64,000 nucleotides of DNA from Prevotella sp. UBA2809 (GTDB lineage Bacteria > Bacteroidota > Bacteroidia > Bacteroidales > Bacteroidaceae), in contig DEHD01000008.1 in assembly GCA_002351725.1 (NCBI GenBank), forward strand, positions 16,962 to 80,961, in the 5' to 3' direction. Positions 44,474-53,700 of this stretch are shown one piece after another; within the stretch, counting starts at the first letter, position 1; the number at the start of each line of letters is the position of its first letter. The notes beneath the pieces are model-generated. The model was not told the origin of the DNA. It searched no databases and saw only the letters and a list, made by a program, of their open reading frames with translations. The translations under genes were made by a program, and so were the position numbers.

Positions 44474-45979
44474 ATGAAACTAAGATTGTTTACAGCGATT
44501 GCGTTTATAGCAATGGCGATGATTTCTTGTACCGAGGATACCGACACCATCGGATCGTCTATCACAAACGATACCGACAGGCTGTTATTCTCAACAGGTG
44601 TCTACAACGCTACATCAAGATCTATATTGGCCGATTCAGTCTACTCGCATAATTCCGACTGCTATTTCGGAATGGTGAAGGACCCCGAGACTAATACCTA
44701 TGTTAAGAGCGACATCATGGCGCAGTTCAACATGATTGAGGGTTTCAGCCTTCCCAGCGAGGATAAGATGCTGAGCAAGATCGACGGCGAGGTAGTAGCC
44801 GACTCATGCTGTATCTCACTCTTTGTGAAGTACTCAAAGTCGTACGGCGACACCCTTAATGCCATGAAGATGCGCGTTTCAGAGCTTAACGCCCCCATCG
44901 ACGATAAGTACACCCACTATAGCAACTTCGACCTGAAGAAGAACGGATACATCCGCAACGACGGACTGAAGATAAACAAGATGTTCACTGTACGCGACCT
45001 GAAGCTCAGCGATGGCAACCTGTACAGTCTGCAGCATAACATCCCCTATCAGGGCACATCAAGCGATAGCGGCTATTACGACCGCATCCTCATCCCAATG
45101 AATGTTCCTTATACCGCCAAAGACGGCCGTACATATAATAACTACGGAACATACGTTATGCGCACCTACTATGAGCACCCAGAGTATTTCACTAACTCTT
45201 ACCGCTTTGTACACAACGTGTGCCCAGGTTTCAACTTCGAGATTACCGATGGTCTTGGCGTGATGGCAAACATCATGGAGATCGACATCCAGATGTTCTA
45301 CAACTTCATCACCCCTGCCGACTCCACAGCCTATACATCTGTATATCTGTCGTCAACACCTGAGGTTCTGCAGACAGCCCACATCGTTAACGACCGCACG
45401 GCTCTCGAGGATCTGGTCAACGATAACAGCTGCACCTACCTCAAGTCGCCCGCAGGCATCTTTACCGAGGTAACACTGCCAGTAGATGAGATTTCTCAGG
45501 CTCACGTCAACGACTCACTGCTCTCAGTAAGCATCAGCTTCAGCCGCCAGAACAGCAATGTAGAGACCTCTAACCCCATCAGCACACCTTCAAGCATACT
45601 GATGGTTCACAAGGACAGCCTGTACTCATTCTTCGAGAATAAGACCATGTACGACTATAAGAGCTCGTTCTACGCTGCGCTCAGCTCTACCAACACCTAC
45701 TCATTCAACAGTATTGGTAACATTATCACACTGATGGCTCGACAGAAGGCTGAGGGACTTAAGAGCGACCCCAACTGGGTGGCTAAGCATCCTGACTGGA
45801 ACAAGGTAGTGCTTGTGCCTGTCTCAACCACAGTTAAGTACAGCAGCGACTACTATGGCAATACCACCAGCACCGTTTCGGCTGTTGGCAACCAGTTAGG
45901 CCTATCAAGCACCAAGCTTGTTGGCGGACCTAACTCACCTATCGAGGTAAAGGTAATCTACGCCAAGTTTAACGATTGA
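44474..45979 (+). CDS. DUF4270 surface lipoprotein
   Basis: A 501-residue lipoprotein; lipobox MISC puts the lipid on Cys19 with the acidic export-type sequence TEDTDT after it. The body is beta-rich with repeated SxxxxD turns and no catalytic motif; it matches DUF4270 in form (GSSITNDTDRLLFSTGVYNATSRSILADSVYS). The function is unknown. It forms a unit with the GT5-like gene and the small gene downstream, which suggests a shared envelope or storage-polysaccharide role; this is inference. Confidence 0.87.
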   Translation: MKLRLFTAIAFIAMAMISCTEDTDTIGSSITNDTDRLLFSTGVYNATSRSILADSVYSHNSDCYFGMVKDPETNTYVKSDIMAQFNMIEGFSLPSEDKMLSKIDGEVVADSCCISLFVKYSKSYGDTLNAMKMRVSELNAPIDDKYTHYSNFDLKKNGYIRNDGLKINKMFTVRDLKLSDGNLYSLQHNIPYQGTSSDSGYYDRILIPMNVPYTAKDGRTYNNYGTYVMRTYYEHPEYFTNSYRFVHNVCPGFNFEITDGLGVMANIMEIDIQMFYNFITPADSTAYTSVYLSSTPEVLQTAHIVNDRTALEDLVNDNSCTYLKSPAGIFTEVTLPVDEISQAHVNDSLLSVSISFSRQNSNVETSNPISTPSSILMVHKDSLYSFFENKTMYDYKSSFYAALSSTNTYSFNSIGNIITLMARQKAEGLKSDPNWVAKHPDWNKVVLVPVSTTVKYSSDYYGNTTSTVSAVGNQLGLSSTKLVGGPNSPIEVKVIYAKFND

Positions 45980-45984
45980 TTATT

Positions 45985-46116
45985 ATGGCCGACGGATTTT
46001 TAGAGAAGCATCACGAGGATTACGAAGCCCGCAAGGCGGCTTGGATCCGCAAGAAGAAACATCTTCCCAAGGCTAAACCCAGAAATATAGAGCGCCCCGA
46101 TGATGAGGCGCTCTAA
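45985..46116 (+). CDS. Small conserved basic protein, 43 residues
   Basis: ATG 45985 to TAA 46116 gives a 43-residue protein: MADGFLEKHHEDYEARKAAW, then a basic centre IRKKKHLPKAKPRN and acidic end. It starts five bases after the DUF4270 stop, in the same operon, and ends inside the terminator stem. The highly charged helix and tight spacing favour a real gene. I recall similar short proteins in Bacteroidales but no function. Confidence 0.7.
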   Translation: MADGFLEKHHEDYEARKAAWIRKKKHLPKAKPRNIERPDDEAL

Positions 46117-46120
46117 TTCT
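46089..46120. terminator. Terminator overlapping the 43-residue gene end
   Basis: AGAGCGCC (46089-46096) pairs perfectly with GGCGCTCT (46107-46114), followed by AATTCTTTTCTT. The stem encodes the last residues and the stop. It separates two convergent units nine bases before the helicase stop. Confidence 0.75.
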
Positions 46121-46124
46121 TTTC

Positions 46125-48461
46125 TTATCCTATTATCTTAAACTTCGCGAACTTAAGCAGCAGCTGCTTCGTACCAGCGTTACGGAACTCCACCGTAGCC
46201 TTGGTATTCTCGCCCGTACCCTCTATCCGCACCACCGTGCCCACTCCAAAGCGCTGATGCTCTATCCTTGCCCACTCGTGCAGATCGCTCGCACTCGGAG
46301 CCGATGCCATAGGTCGTGGAGCCACAGCATTATACACACGCTTAAAGTTTGGTCCGAATGGGTCAACAGGCTTCTCCTGCTGTCGTGGAGCCACAGCCCT
46401 GGGCTTTGGGTCGGCCTTGAACTGCGTAGCCACAGGCCTAGGGTTCTGCATCCAATTATTATATGGTTTTCTGCTCTCAGCACTGCCCGCCTCACCATGA
46501 ACCTCTAATAGCTCAGGGTCAATGTCGCGGATAAATCGCGAAGGCGTGTCATACTCCATGCGTCCGTAGCGGAACCTGTTCTGCGCGCATGTCAGTATGC
46601 AGTGCTTCTCAGCACGCGTAATGGCCACATACAGCAGTCGTCGCTCCTCCTCCAGTTCTCGCATAGAGTTCGTACACATCGGACTTGGGAAGATGTTCTC
46701 CTCCAGTCCTACTACGAATACCGTTGGGAACTCCAGTCCCTTCGCAGCATGTATCGTCATCAGCACCACCTTGTCGTTACTGTCCCCCTCGTCGCTGTCA
46801 AGGTCAGTCAGCAGCGCCACCTCCTGCAGGAAGTCAGGCAGATAAATCTCATCGCCCATATCCTCCTCTTTTCGGCTCTCCACAAAGTCCTGCATACCGC
46901 CTAAGAACTCCTCAAGGTTCTCCTGTCGCGACAAGTCCTCTGGGTTTCTTCCGCTGTATATATCCTTGCTTATGCCAGAGTTCATTATTATGTCGTGACC
47001 CAGTGTGTAGGCATCCTCCGTCTGCAGTCGCTCTATCCAGCCCTCTATCAGCTGTCGGAAGTTCTGCAGCTTTGTCATCGTGCCCTTGCTCACGTCCATG
47101 GGGAACAGCCCAGGCTCCTTTATCACCTGCCACAAGCTCACTCCGTATGCCTGTGCCGTCTGTATTATCTTTCCCACCGTAGTGTCGCCTATTCCTCGCG
47201 CAGGGTAGTTTATTATGCGCTTAAACGCCTCCTCGTCGTTAGGGTTCGCTATCAGTCGGAAGTAAGCTATCACGTCCTTTATCTCCTTGCGCTGGTAGAA
47301 GCTCAGTCCTCCGTATATCCTGTACGGTATACCATCCTTGCGCATCTGCTCCTCAAAGCTACGGCTCTGCGAGTTAGTGCGGTAAAGTATGGCAAAGTCG
47401 CTCCAGCTGCAGCGGTCGTTAGCTTTCAGTCGCTTAATATCCTGCGTCACAATCATCGCCTCTTCCCTGTCGCTGTAGGCAGGCTTTAGCTGCAGTCGCT
47501 CGCCATGCTCGTTTTTCGAGAACACGTTCTTTGGAATCTGGCGTTCATTACGCCTGATGAGCGAGTTGGCCGCCTGCACTATCAGCTGTGTCGAACGGTA
47601 GTTCTGTTCCAGTTTAAACAGCTTAGCATCGTTATACAAGCTCTGGAAGTTCAGGATATTGTCGATGTTAGCTCCACGGAAGCTGTAGATGCTCTGCGCA
47701 TCGTCGCCCACCACGCACACCTTCTGTCGCTCCTGCGTCAGCTGGTACACTATCTGCTGCTGTGCGTAGTTAGTGTCCTGATACTCATCCACCAGCACAA
47801 ACTGGAACTTCTCCACATATTTTCTGCGCACATCCTCGTGGTTCTTGAATAGTATCCACGTCTGCACCAGCAGGTCGTCAAAGTCCATTGCGTTCGCCTG
47901 TCGACATCTCTCCGCGTACCTTATATATATATTCGATACCTGAGGCCGCTTCTGACTCGCGTCGTCAGCTGCCCACGAGCTCTGCTGATACGCCTGCGGC
48001 AGCAGCAGATGGTTCTTCGCCATCGATATGCGGTCGGCCACCGACGAAGGCTTATACACCTTATCGTCCAGCCCCATCTCCTTTATTATCGTTTTTACCA
48101 GCGATCGCGCATCCGTCTGGTCGTAGATGGTAAAGTTAGAGTTATAACCTAATTTGTCAGCCTCTGCCCGCAGTATGCGCGCAAACACACTGTGGAATGT
48201 GCCCATCTGCAGGTATCGCGCCTGTTCCTCGCCCACCAGCCGGCCTATGCGCTCTTTCATCTCTCGCGCCGCCTTGTTCGTAAAGGTCAGAGCCAGTATC
48301 TGCCACGGCGCCATTCCCTGCTGCAGCAGCCATGCTATCTTATATGTAAGCACGCGTGTTTTTCCTGATCCGGCACCCGCAATCACCAGACTGGCACCAT
48401 CACAGTATTCCACCGCAACGCGCTGACTATCATTCAGTTGTGTTAGTATATCACTATTCAT
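46125..48461 (-). CDS. pcrA: UvrD/PcrA-type superfamily I DNA helicase
   Basis: A 3'-5' helicase for repair and replication, 778 residues. Q motif QLNDSQRVAVEY, Walker A AGAGSGKTR near residue 30, motif Ia LALTFTNKAAREMKERI, motif II VDEYQDTN, motif III VGDDAQSIYSFRGA, motif IV QNYRST, motif V TIHAAKGLEFPTVFVVGLEE, motif VI RLLYVAITRAE. The C-terminal tail (GVGTVVRIEG) is the Tudor-like RNA polymerase-binding module of PcrA/UvrD. It has its own promoter. Confidence 0.95.
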   Translation of the reverse strand: MNSDILTQLNDSQRVAVEYCDGASLVIAGAGSGKTRVLTYKIAWLLQQGMAPWQILALTFTNKAAREMKERIGRLVGEEQARYLQMGTFHSVFARILRAEADKLGYNSNFTIYDQTDARSLVKTIIKEMGLDDKVYKPSSVADRISMAKNHLLLPQAYQQSSWAADDASQKRPQVSNIYIRYAERCRQANAMDFDDLLVQTWILFKNHEDVRRKYVEKFQFVLVDEYQDTNYAQQQIVYQLTQERQKVCVVGDDAQSIYSFRGANIDNILNFQSLYNDAKLFKLEQNYRSTQLIVQAANSLIRRNERQIPKNVFSKNEHGERLQLKPAYSDREEAMIVTQDIKRLKANDRCSWSDFAILYRTNSQSRSFEEQMRKDGIPYRIYGGLSFYQRKEIKDVIAYFRLIANPNDEEAFKRIINYPARGIGDTTVGKIIQTAQAYGVSLWQVIKEPGLFPMDVSKGTMTKLQNFRQLIEGWIERLQTEDAYTLGHDIIMNSGISKDIYSGRNPEDLSRQENLEEFLGGMQDFVESRKEEDMGDEIYLPDFLQEVALLTDLDSDEGDSNDKVVLMTIHAAKGLEFPTVFVVGLEENIFPSPMCTNSMRELEEERRLLYVAITRAEKHCILTCAQNRFRYGRMEYDTPSRFIRDIDPELLEVHGEAGSAESRKPYNNWMQNPRPVATQFKADPKPRAVAPRQQEKPVDPFGPNFKRVYNAVAPRPMASAPSASDLHEWARIEHQRFGVGTVVRIEGTGENTKATVEFRNAGTKQLLLKFAKFKIIG

Positions 48462-48487
48462 TTACACCTATTCTTGTATTGCAGATG

Positions 48488-48519
48488 CAAAGATACGAAA
48501 AAGTCGAGAGCAGAACAAA
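48488..48519 (-). promoter_or_regulatory. Promoter of the pcrA-like gene
   Basis: Read leftward there is TTTG (48516-48519), 20 bases, then TATCTTTG (48488-48495). The -33 box lies in the left arm of a hairpin AAAAGATT-TGC-AATCTTTT (48517-48535). Confidence 0.75.
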
Positions 48520-48581
48520 AGATTTGCAATCTTTTTTATGCCGAGCGTTAGTATCTTCGCGATTTTCAATCGCAAGGTTAC

Positions 48582-48621
48582 AAAATAAAGCCGAAAGCGC
48601 AAAGACTTTCGACTTTATTTT
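48582..48621. terminator. Orphan terminator-like hairpin
   Basis: A 15-bp stem with one mismatch: 48582-48590 with 48613-48621 and 48592-48597 with 48606-48611, T-rich on both sides. No gene ends here; it lies upstream of the helicase promoter and may shield it from read-through. Confidence 0.6.
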
Positions 48622-48640
48622 TACGCGTATCCCCCCTCTG

Positions 48641-48668
48641 TCATGTCGAGCGTAGTCGAGACATCTCC
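48641..48668. repeat. Dispersed TGTCGAGCGTAGTCGAGACA motif
   Basis: The stretch carries ATGTC and GACAT around two TCGA sequences. I recall closely similar TCGAGCGNAGTCGAGA motifs scattered between genes of many bacteria, Bacteroidetes included. Only one arm is present here. Confidence 0.55.
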
Positions 48669-48852
48669 TCTACGAGTTGATAAACGCGACCTTCCTCCTA
48701 TTGTTATTCAGCCTCAACGCGAAATTAAAGTTATACCCTCATTGTTGACGTTATTCTGGAAAGGTGTGAGAAATGGTCGATTCTCCCACTCTTTGCGAGG
48801 CAATTACACATTTACAATAAAATATAGCATGTTGCATTATACTTTTGCTAGC

Positions 48853-49039
48853 CGCGTCGGCGTTTAGGCGCGTCGGCGTTACATTAGGATTTTGTATGTA
48901 TTAGCATCAGGAGGAAATATATTCTATTTTAAATTATTATATATTATAATATATAATAATTATATATAGTATATATGCAGCTCTGCGAACCTATCAATTT
49001 TCCAAAAGACGCGCCTAAACGCCTAAACGGCGACGCGCC
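48853..49039. repeat. Composite inverted repeat with AT-rich palindromic core
   Basis: A perfect 16-bp inverted pair GGCGTTTAGGCGCGTC (48859-48874) and its complement (49008-49023) encloses about 130 bases. The left arm also holds a 12-bp direct repeat CGCGTCGGCGTT (48853, 48869); the right arm repeats TAAACG. In the middle is a perfect 30-bp AT palindrome (48932-48961). No ORF lies within. It resembles a small non-autonomous mobile element, but no target duplication is evident. Confidence 0.65.
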
Positions 49040-49137
49040 TTGATTGAAATGGCGAAATAAAATCAAAAATAATTGGGGGAAACTATTGTTTTGTACTGAA
49101 TTTTTTCGTACCTTTGCATTGTCAATATGAGAGAAAG

Positions 49138-49225
49138 CGGGCGGCGGTATTAAGGATAAAAATTGCGAGACTTAAATCTAGAAATTGCGCACATTAATCC
49201 TAGCAATTGCAACCTTTAACTGTAG
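49138..49225. repeat. Second tandem array of 22-bp units
   Basis: Three 22-bp units start at 49160, 49182 and 49204, with a degenerate unit at 49138. Shared features are AATTGC at the start, TTAA in the middle and CTAG/GTAG at the end. The sequence differs from the 16.7-kb array, but the period is the same. A TACCTTTG box lies upstream at 49109-49116. Confidence 0.75.
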
Positions 49226-49299
49226 TGTCATACGGCTCACAATAGTGACAGCGAGAATAGTAACAAAATTTTTAACAACACAAAAACAAAACTAGAATT

Positions 49300-49377
49300 A
49301 TGGTCATTAAAGTCTCAGGAAAAGAATGTATTCGCACAAAAGGTCTATCATCGCGACAGACCTTGATTCGTAAATAA
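49300..49377 (+). CDS. Possible 25-residue peptide
   Basis: ATG 49300 to TAA 49377 would encode a basic peptide beginning MVIKVSGKECIRTKGLSSRQ and ending in LIRK. It follows an A-rich stretch (ACAAAACTAGAATT) that could aid initiation and lies on the possible transcript from 49109. I know no family. It could be chance, or a leader peptide. Confidence 0.25.
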   Translation: MVIKVSGKECIRTKGLSSRQTLIRK

Positions 49378-49409
49378 CTAAACAATTTACTAATAAAAGA
49401 AAAATAATT

Positions 49410-49452
49410 TTCCGATTATTCTTTGGTAATCGGAAATATATTTTTATCTTTG
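49410..49452 (+). promoter_or_regulatory. Promoter with inverted repeat, DUF5362 gene
   Basis: TTTG (49422-49425), 19 bases, TATCTTTG (49445-49452). A perfect 9-bp inverted repeat TTCCGATTA / TAATCGGAA (49410-49418, 49427-49435) places the -33 box in its 8-base loop, as an operator or a hairpin would. Confidence 0.75.
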
Positions 49453-49483
49453 CAGCGATAAATTATTTAAGAAACAAAAAACT

Positions 49484-49954
49484 ATGAGTGAAGAAATTCT
49501 GAATCAGAACGAGTCAGCTACAAATGCTATGACCGTGACTGAAAGTATGAAGAGTGAACTGCTTTGTGCTGCAAAGTGGGCAAAGTTTATGTGCATCGTG
49601 GGATGCGTTAGCGTGGCACTGATGCTGTTAGAGGCTGTGGCGATGATGGCGTTTGGTGCTGTGGCAGCAAAGCTGATGCCTGACATGCCATTCGGAGCAG
49701 CAATGGGAGTATTATACCTTATCATCGCAGCTCTATACATCTATCCACTGATGAAGGGATTCCAGTTTGCTAACGCTACAAAGGTTGCATGCCTTTATAA
49801 CGACCAGTATCAGCTGGCTCGTGGCGTGACAGGCCTGAAAGACCTGATAAAGTTTACAGGTATACTGACAATAGTAGTAATATCTATATGCGTGATAGTA
49901 ATAGTATTTGCAATACTGTTTGCTGCAATAGGTATAGCAGCAATGCAGCACTAA
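49484..49954 (+). CDS. DUF5362-like membrane protein
   Basis: A 156-residue membrane protein with four hydrophobic segments (about 34-58, 72-92, 120-150 in two parts). Residues 1-30 are polar. MKGFQFANATKVACLYNDQYQLARGVTGLKDLIKFTGIL matches the central part of DUF5362 proteins, whose function is not known to me. It has its own strong promoter and stands alone upstream of a secreted protein gene. Confidence 0.78.
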   Translation: MSEEILNQNESATNAMTVTESMKSELLCAAKWAKFMCIVGCVSVALMLLEAVAMMAFGAVAAKLMPDMPFGAAMGVLYLIIAALYIYPLMKGFQFANATKVACLYNDQYQLARGVTGLKDLIKFTGILTIVVISICVIVIVFAILFAAIGIAAMQH

Positions 49955-50006
49955 ACCATAAAAGAGGTTGAGGAATTTGCTGAAGAGTAATTTTTACCTT
50001 TTTTTC

Positions 50007-50037
50007 TTTGGTGGAAACAAAAAAAGTTGTACTTTTG
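50007..50037 (+). promoter_or_regulatory. Promoter of the 50.1-kb gene
   Basis: TTTG (50007-50010), 19 bases, TACTTTTG (50030-50037), with a leader of about 45 bases. Confidence 0.8.
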
Positions 50038-50090
50038 CAGCAGTTATTATCAACTAATTTTGTACAACCAATAAAAAACTTTTTCAAAAA

Positions 50091-50600
50091 ATGAAGAAAC
50101 TAACAATGATTTTCGCCGCACTGGCAATGACTTTGGCAATGCAGGCTCAGACAAAATTCCACGACGTTGAGGCTAACGAGGCTCAGGGTAAGGTGAAATC
50201 TATCAGCATGAGCGTGATGGGTATGCCACGTACAACTGACTTTACCGAGGACGGAAAGATGAAGATGGAGGGGCTTACCGATGCTAAGTATGATGCCGAG
50301 GGCTACATACAGGAGTGCAAGATGAGCGTACAGGGCCAGGAGGCTACTGTGAAGTTTGCTTGGGAGAATGGTAAGCTTATCAGCCAGACAACAAGCGTGA
50401 TGGGACAGGAGATAAAGCAGACCTTGGTTTACGACGAGAAGGGACTGGTGAAGGCTCAGAAAATGAACATGATGGGACAGGACGTTGAGATGCCCTTCAG
50501 CGACTATAAGTTTGACGACAAGGGTAACTGGACAAGCCGTAAGACCAGCATGATGGGACAGGAAATGGAGATGACTCGCACTATCACTTACTACGAGTAA
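50091..50600 (+). CDS. Exported repeat protein, YD-repeat-like
   Basis: A 169-residue exported protein; the signal peptide ends near MQAQT (residue 20). The mature part repeats a short module about every 20-30 residues: a Met-rich turn SVMGM, SVMGQE, NMMGQD, SMMGQE, each next to strands of type YDAEGYIQECKMSVQG, YDEKGLVKAQKMN and FDDKGNWTSRKTS. The Y/F-D-xxG pattern is that of YD/RHS-like beta repeats. The function is unknown. It is monocistronic, with its own promoter and terminator. Confidence 0.8.
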   Translation: MKKLTMIFAALAMTLAMQAQTKFHDVEANEAQGKVKSISMSVMGMPRTTDFTEDGKMKMEGLTDAKYDAEGYIQECKMSVQGQEATVKFAWENGKLISQTTSVMGQEIKQTLVYDEKGLVKAQKMNMMGQDVEMPFSDYKFDDKGNWTSRKTSMMGQEMEMTRTITYYE

Positions 50601-50628
50601 TCGCATAAAAATTACTTTTATATCAAGT

Positions 50629-50662
50629 GGGCTCATTTTTTAAGAAAGTGAGCCCTTTTTTT
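50629..50662 (+). terminator. Terminator of the 50.1-kb gene
   Basis: GGGCTCA (50629-50635) pairs with TGAGCCC (50649-50655), followed by seven T. Confidence 0.85.
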
Positions 50663-50684
50663 AACACTTTACGGCGGGGCAGAA

Positions 50685-50716
50685 TTTGGAGGATTGAATT
50701 ATTATTCGTAACTTTG
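50685..50716 (+). promoter_or_regulatory. Promoter of the second carB
   Basis: TTTG (50685-50688), 20 bases, TAACTTTG (50709-50716), with a leader of about 35 bases. Confidence 0.8.
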
Positions 50717-50756
50717 CAGCCGATTAACAGTAACTCAAAATAAACCCAATACAGAT

Positions 50757-53700
50757 ATGAAAAAAGAACTGAAAAAAGTGTTGGTACTCGGATCGGGTGC
50801 CTTGAAAATCGGACAAGCTGGTGAGTTTGACTATTCTGGCTCACAGGCGCTGAAGGCACTGCGTGAGGAGGGTATCAAAAGTGTACTCGTAAACCCTAAC
50901 ATCGCTACCATCCAGACTAGCGAGGGTATTGCAGACAAGGTTTACTTCCAGCCTGTGAACACTCACTTTGTGACTGAGATCATAAAGAAGGAGCGCCCAG
51001 ACGGAATTCTGCTGGCATTTGGCGGACAGACTGCGCTGAACTGCGGTACTGAGCTCTACCTGAACGGAACACTGAAGGAGTATGGCGTTGAGGTGCTTGG
51101 CACAAGCGTAGAGGCTATCATGAACACTGAAGACCGCGACCTGTTTGTGAAGAAGCTGGGCGAGGTTGACCTGAAGGTGCCAGTGAGCCACGCTGTAGAG
51201 TCGATGGAGGATGCGCTGAAGGCTGCGCACGAGATAGGTTTTCCAATAATGATTCGCTCGGCTTACGCTCTGGGCGGTCTGGGCTCGGGTATCTGCCCTG
51301 ACGAGAAGAAGTTTATTGAGCTGGCTGAATCGGCCTTCACCTTTGCTCCACAGATTCTTGTGGAGGAGAGCCTGAAGGGATGGAAGGAGATAGAGTTTGA
51401 GTGCATTCGCGATGCTAACGACCGCTGCTTTACAGTGGCATCGATGGAGAACTTCGACCCTCTAGGCATCCACACTGGTGAATCAATAGTAGTGGCTCCT
51501 ACCTGCTCGCTGCGTGAGGAGCAGGTGAAGATGCTGCAGGAGATCACAATTAAGTGTGTGAAGCACCTGGGTATCGTGGGCGAGTGTAACATCCAGTTCG
51601 CATTCAACGCTGAGACTAACGACTATCGTATCATCGAGATTAACGCCCGCCTGAGCCGTTCATCGGCCTTAGCTTCAAAGGCTACAGGCTATCCCCTCGC
51701 CTTCGTGGCTGCTAAGATAGCACTGGGCTACACTCTCGACCAGATTGGCGAGATGGGCACAACATCGAGCGCATACGTGGCTCCACAGCTGGATTATATG
51801 ATATGTAAGATTCCTCGCTGGGACCTGACGAAGTTTGCTGGCGTGAGCCGCCAGATTGGCTCGTCGATGAAGTCGGTTGGTGAGATTATGAGCATCGGCC
51901 GCAGCTTCGAGGAGATGATTCAGAAGGGACTGCGTATGATCGGACAGGGCATGCACGGATTTGTGGGCAACGACCACACTAAGTTCGACAACCTGGACGA
52001 GGAACTGGCTAACCCTACCGACCTGCGTATATTCGCTATTGCTCAGGCCTTGGAGGAGGGCTACACCATAGAGCGTATTGAGGAACTGACAAAGATTGAC
52101 GTGTGGTTCCTGGAGCGCCTGAAGCACATTGTTGACCTGAAGCACGAGCTGCTGAAGTACAACAAGCTGGAGGAGCTGCCTGATGAGTTGCTGCTTGAGG
52201 TGAAGCGCTGCGGATTCAGCGACTTCCAGATAGCACGCTTTGTGCTGAAGCCTCAGGGCGGAAACATGGAGAAGGAAAACCTGATAGTACGTAAGTATCG
52301 CCAGCAGAAGGGCATCGTGCCATCGGTAAAACGCATTCCTACTGTGGCTTCGGAGCATCCTGAGCTTACAAACTATCTGTATTTTACCTACACCCACGTG
52401 CCTGCATTCGGAAATACTGAGGGTGAGAAATATGTAGCTGCTCACGATATTAATTATTATAATAATGAGAAGTCGGTGGTTGTGCTGGGTTCGGGTGCTT
52501 ACCGCATCGGATCATCGGTAGAGTTCGACTGGTGCTCGGTTAACGCCATCAACACTGCACGCAAGCTGGGTTACAAGAGTATAATGATTAACTACAACCC
52601 TGAGACTGTATCTACAGACTACGACATGTGCGACCGTCTGTACTTCGACGAGCTCTCGCTGGAGCGCGTGCTCGACGTTATCGACCTGGAGTCGCCTCGC
52701 GGTGTGATTGTATCAGTGGGCGGACAGATTCCTAACAACCTGGCTATGAAGCTGCATCGTCAGGGTGTGCCCGTACTGGGAACATCGCCTGTTGACATCG
52801 ACCGCGCTGAGAACCGCGATAAGTTCTCGGCTATGCTCGACAAACTGGGCATCGACCAGCCTGCATGGCAGGCTCTTACATCGTTCGACGACGTGAAGGA
52901 CTTTGTGGCTAAGGTGGGATATCCTGTTCTGGTGCGCCCATCGTACGTGCTCTCGGGTGCTGCAATGAACGTTTGCTACGACGAGGAGGAGCTGCACCGA
53001 TTCCTGAACATGGCTACAGAGGTGTCGAAGGAGTTCCCCGTTGTTGTGTCGAAGTTCATGACTGAGACCAAGGAGATTGAGTTTGACGCTGTTGCCGACA
53101 AGGGCGAGGTGATTGAGTATGCCATCTCAGAGCACGTTGAGTATGCAGGTGTTCACTCTGGCGATGCCACCATGGTGTTCCCTGCACAGAACATCTACTT
53201 CTCTACCATCCGACAGATTAAGAAGATAGCCCGCAAGATTGCTTCCGAGCTGAACATCAGCGGACCATTCAACATACAGTTCCTGGCTAAGAACCGCGAG
53301 GTGAAGGTGATTGAGTGTAACCTGCGCGCCAGCCGTTCGTTCCCATTTGTATCGAAGATCCTGAAGCGTAACTTCATCGAGACTGCTACAAAGATTATGC
53401 TCGACGCTCCTTATCAGAAGCCTGACAAGAGCGAGTTCGACATCGATCGCATTGGTGTAAAAGCCAGTCAGTTCTCATTCGCTCGCTTGCAGAATGCCGA
53501 CCCAGTGCTGGGCGTTGACATGAGCTCTACTGGTGAGGTGGGCTGCCTGGGCGACGACCTGAACGAGGCTCTGCTCAACGCGCTGATTGCCACAGGCTAC
53601 TCTATTCCTAAGGATGCCGTACTGATTTCATCAGGTGGCGCCAAGGGTAAGGTGAGCTTGCTTGAGCCTGCACAGCAGTTGGCTAAGAAGGGTTACACCA

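Noticed and set aside
49127..49153. Eight-codon leader peptide (RR-rich)
   Set aside because: Too short to support; it overlaps the degenerate first unit of the repeat array.
49138..49225. Possible CRISPR array
   Set aside because: The whole 22-bp unit repeats with divergence; there are no spacers.
51675..52445. 256-residue reverse ORF in carB copy 2
   Set aside because: Antisense shadow of the carB coding frame, with no family motif and no promoter.
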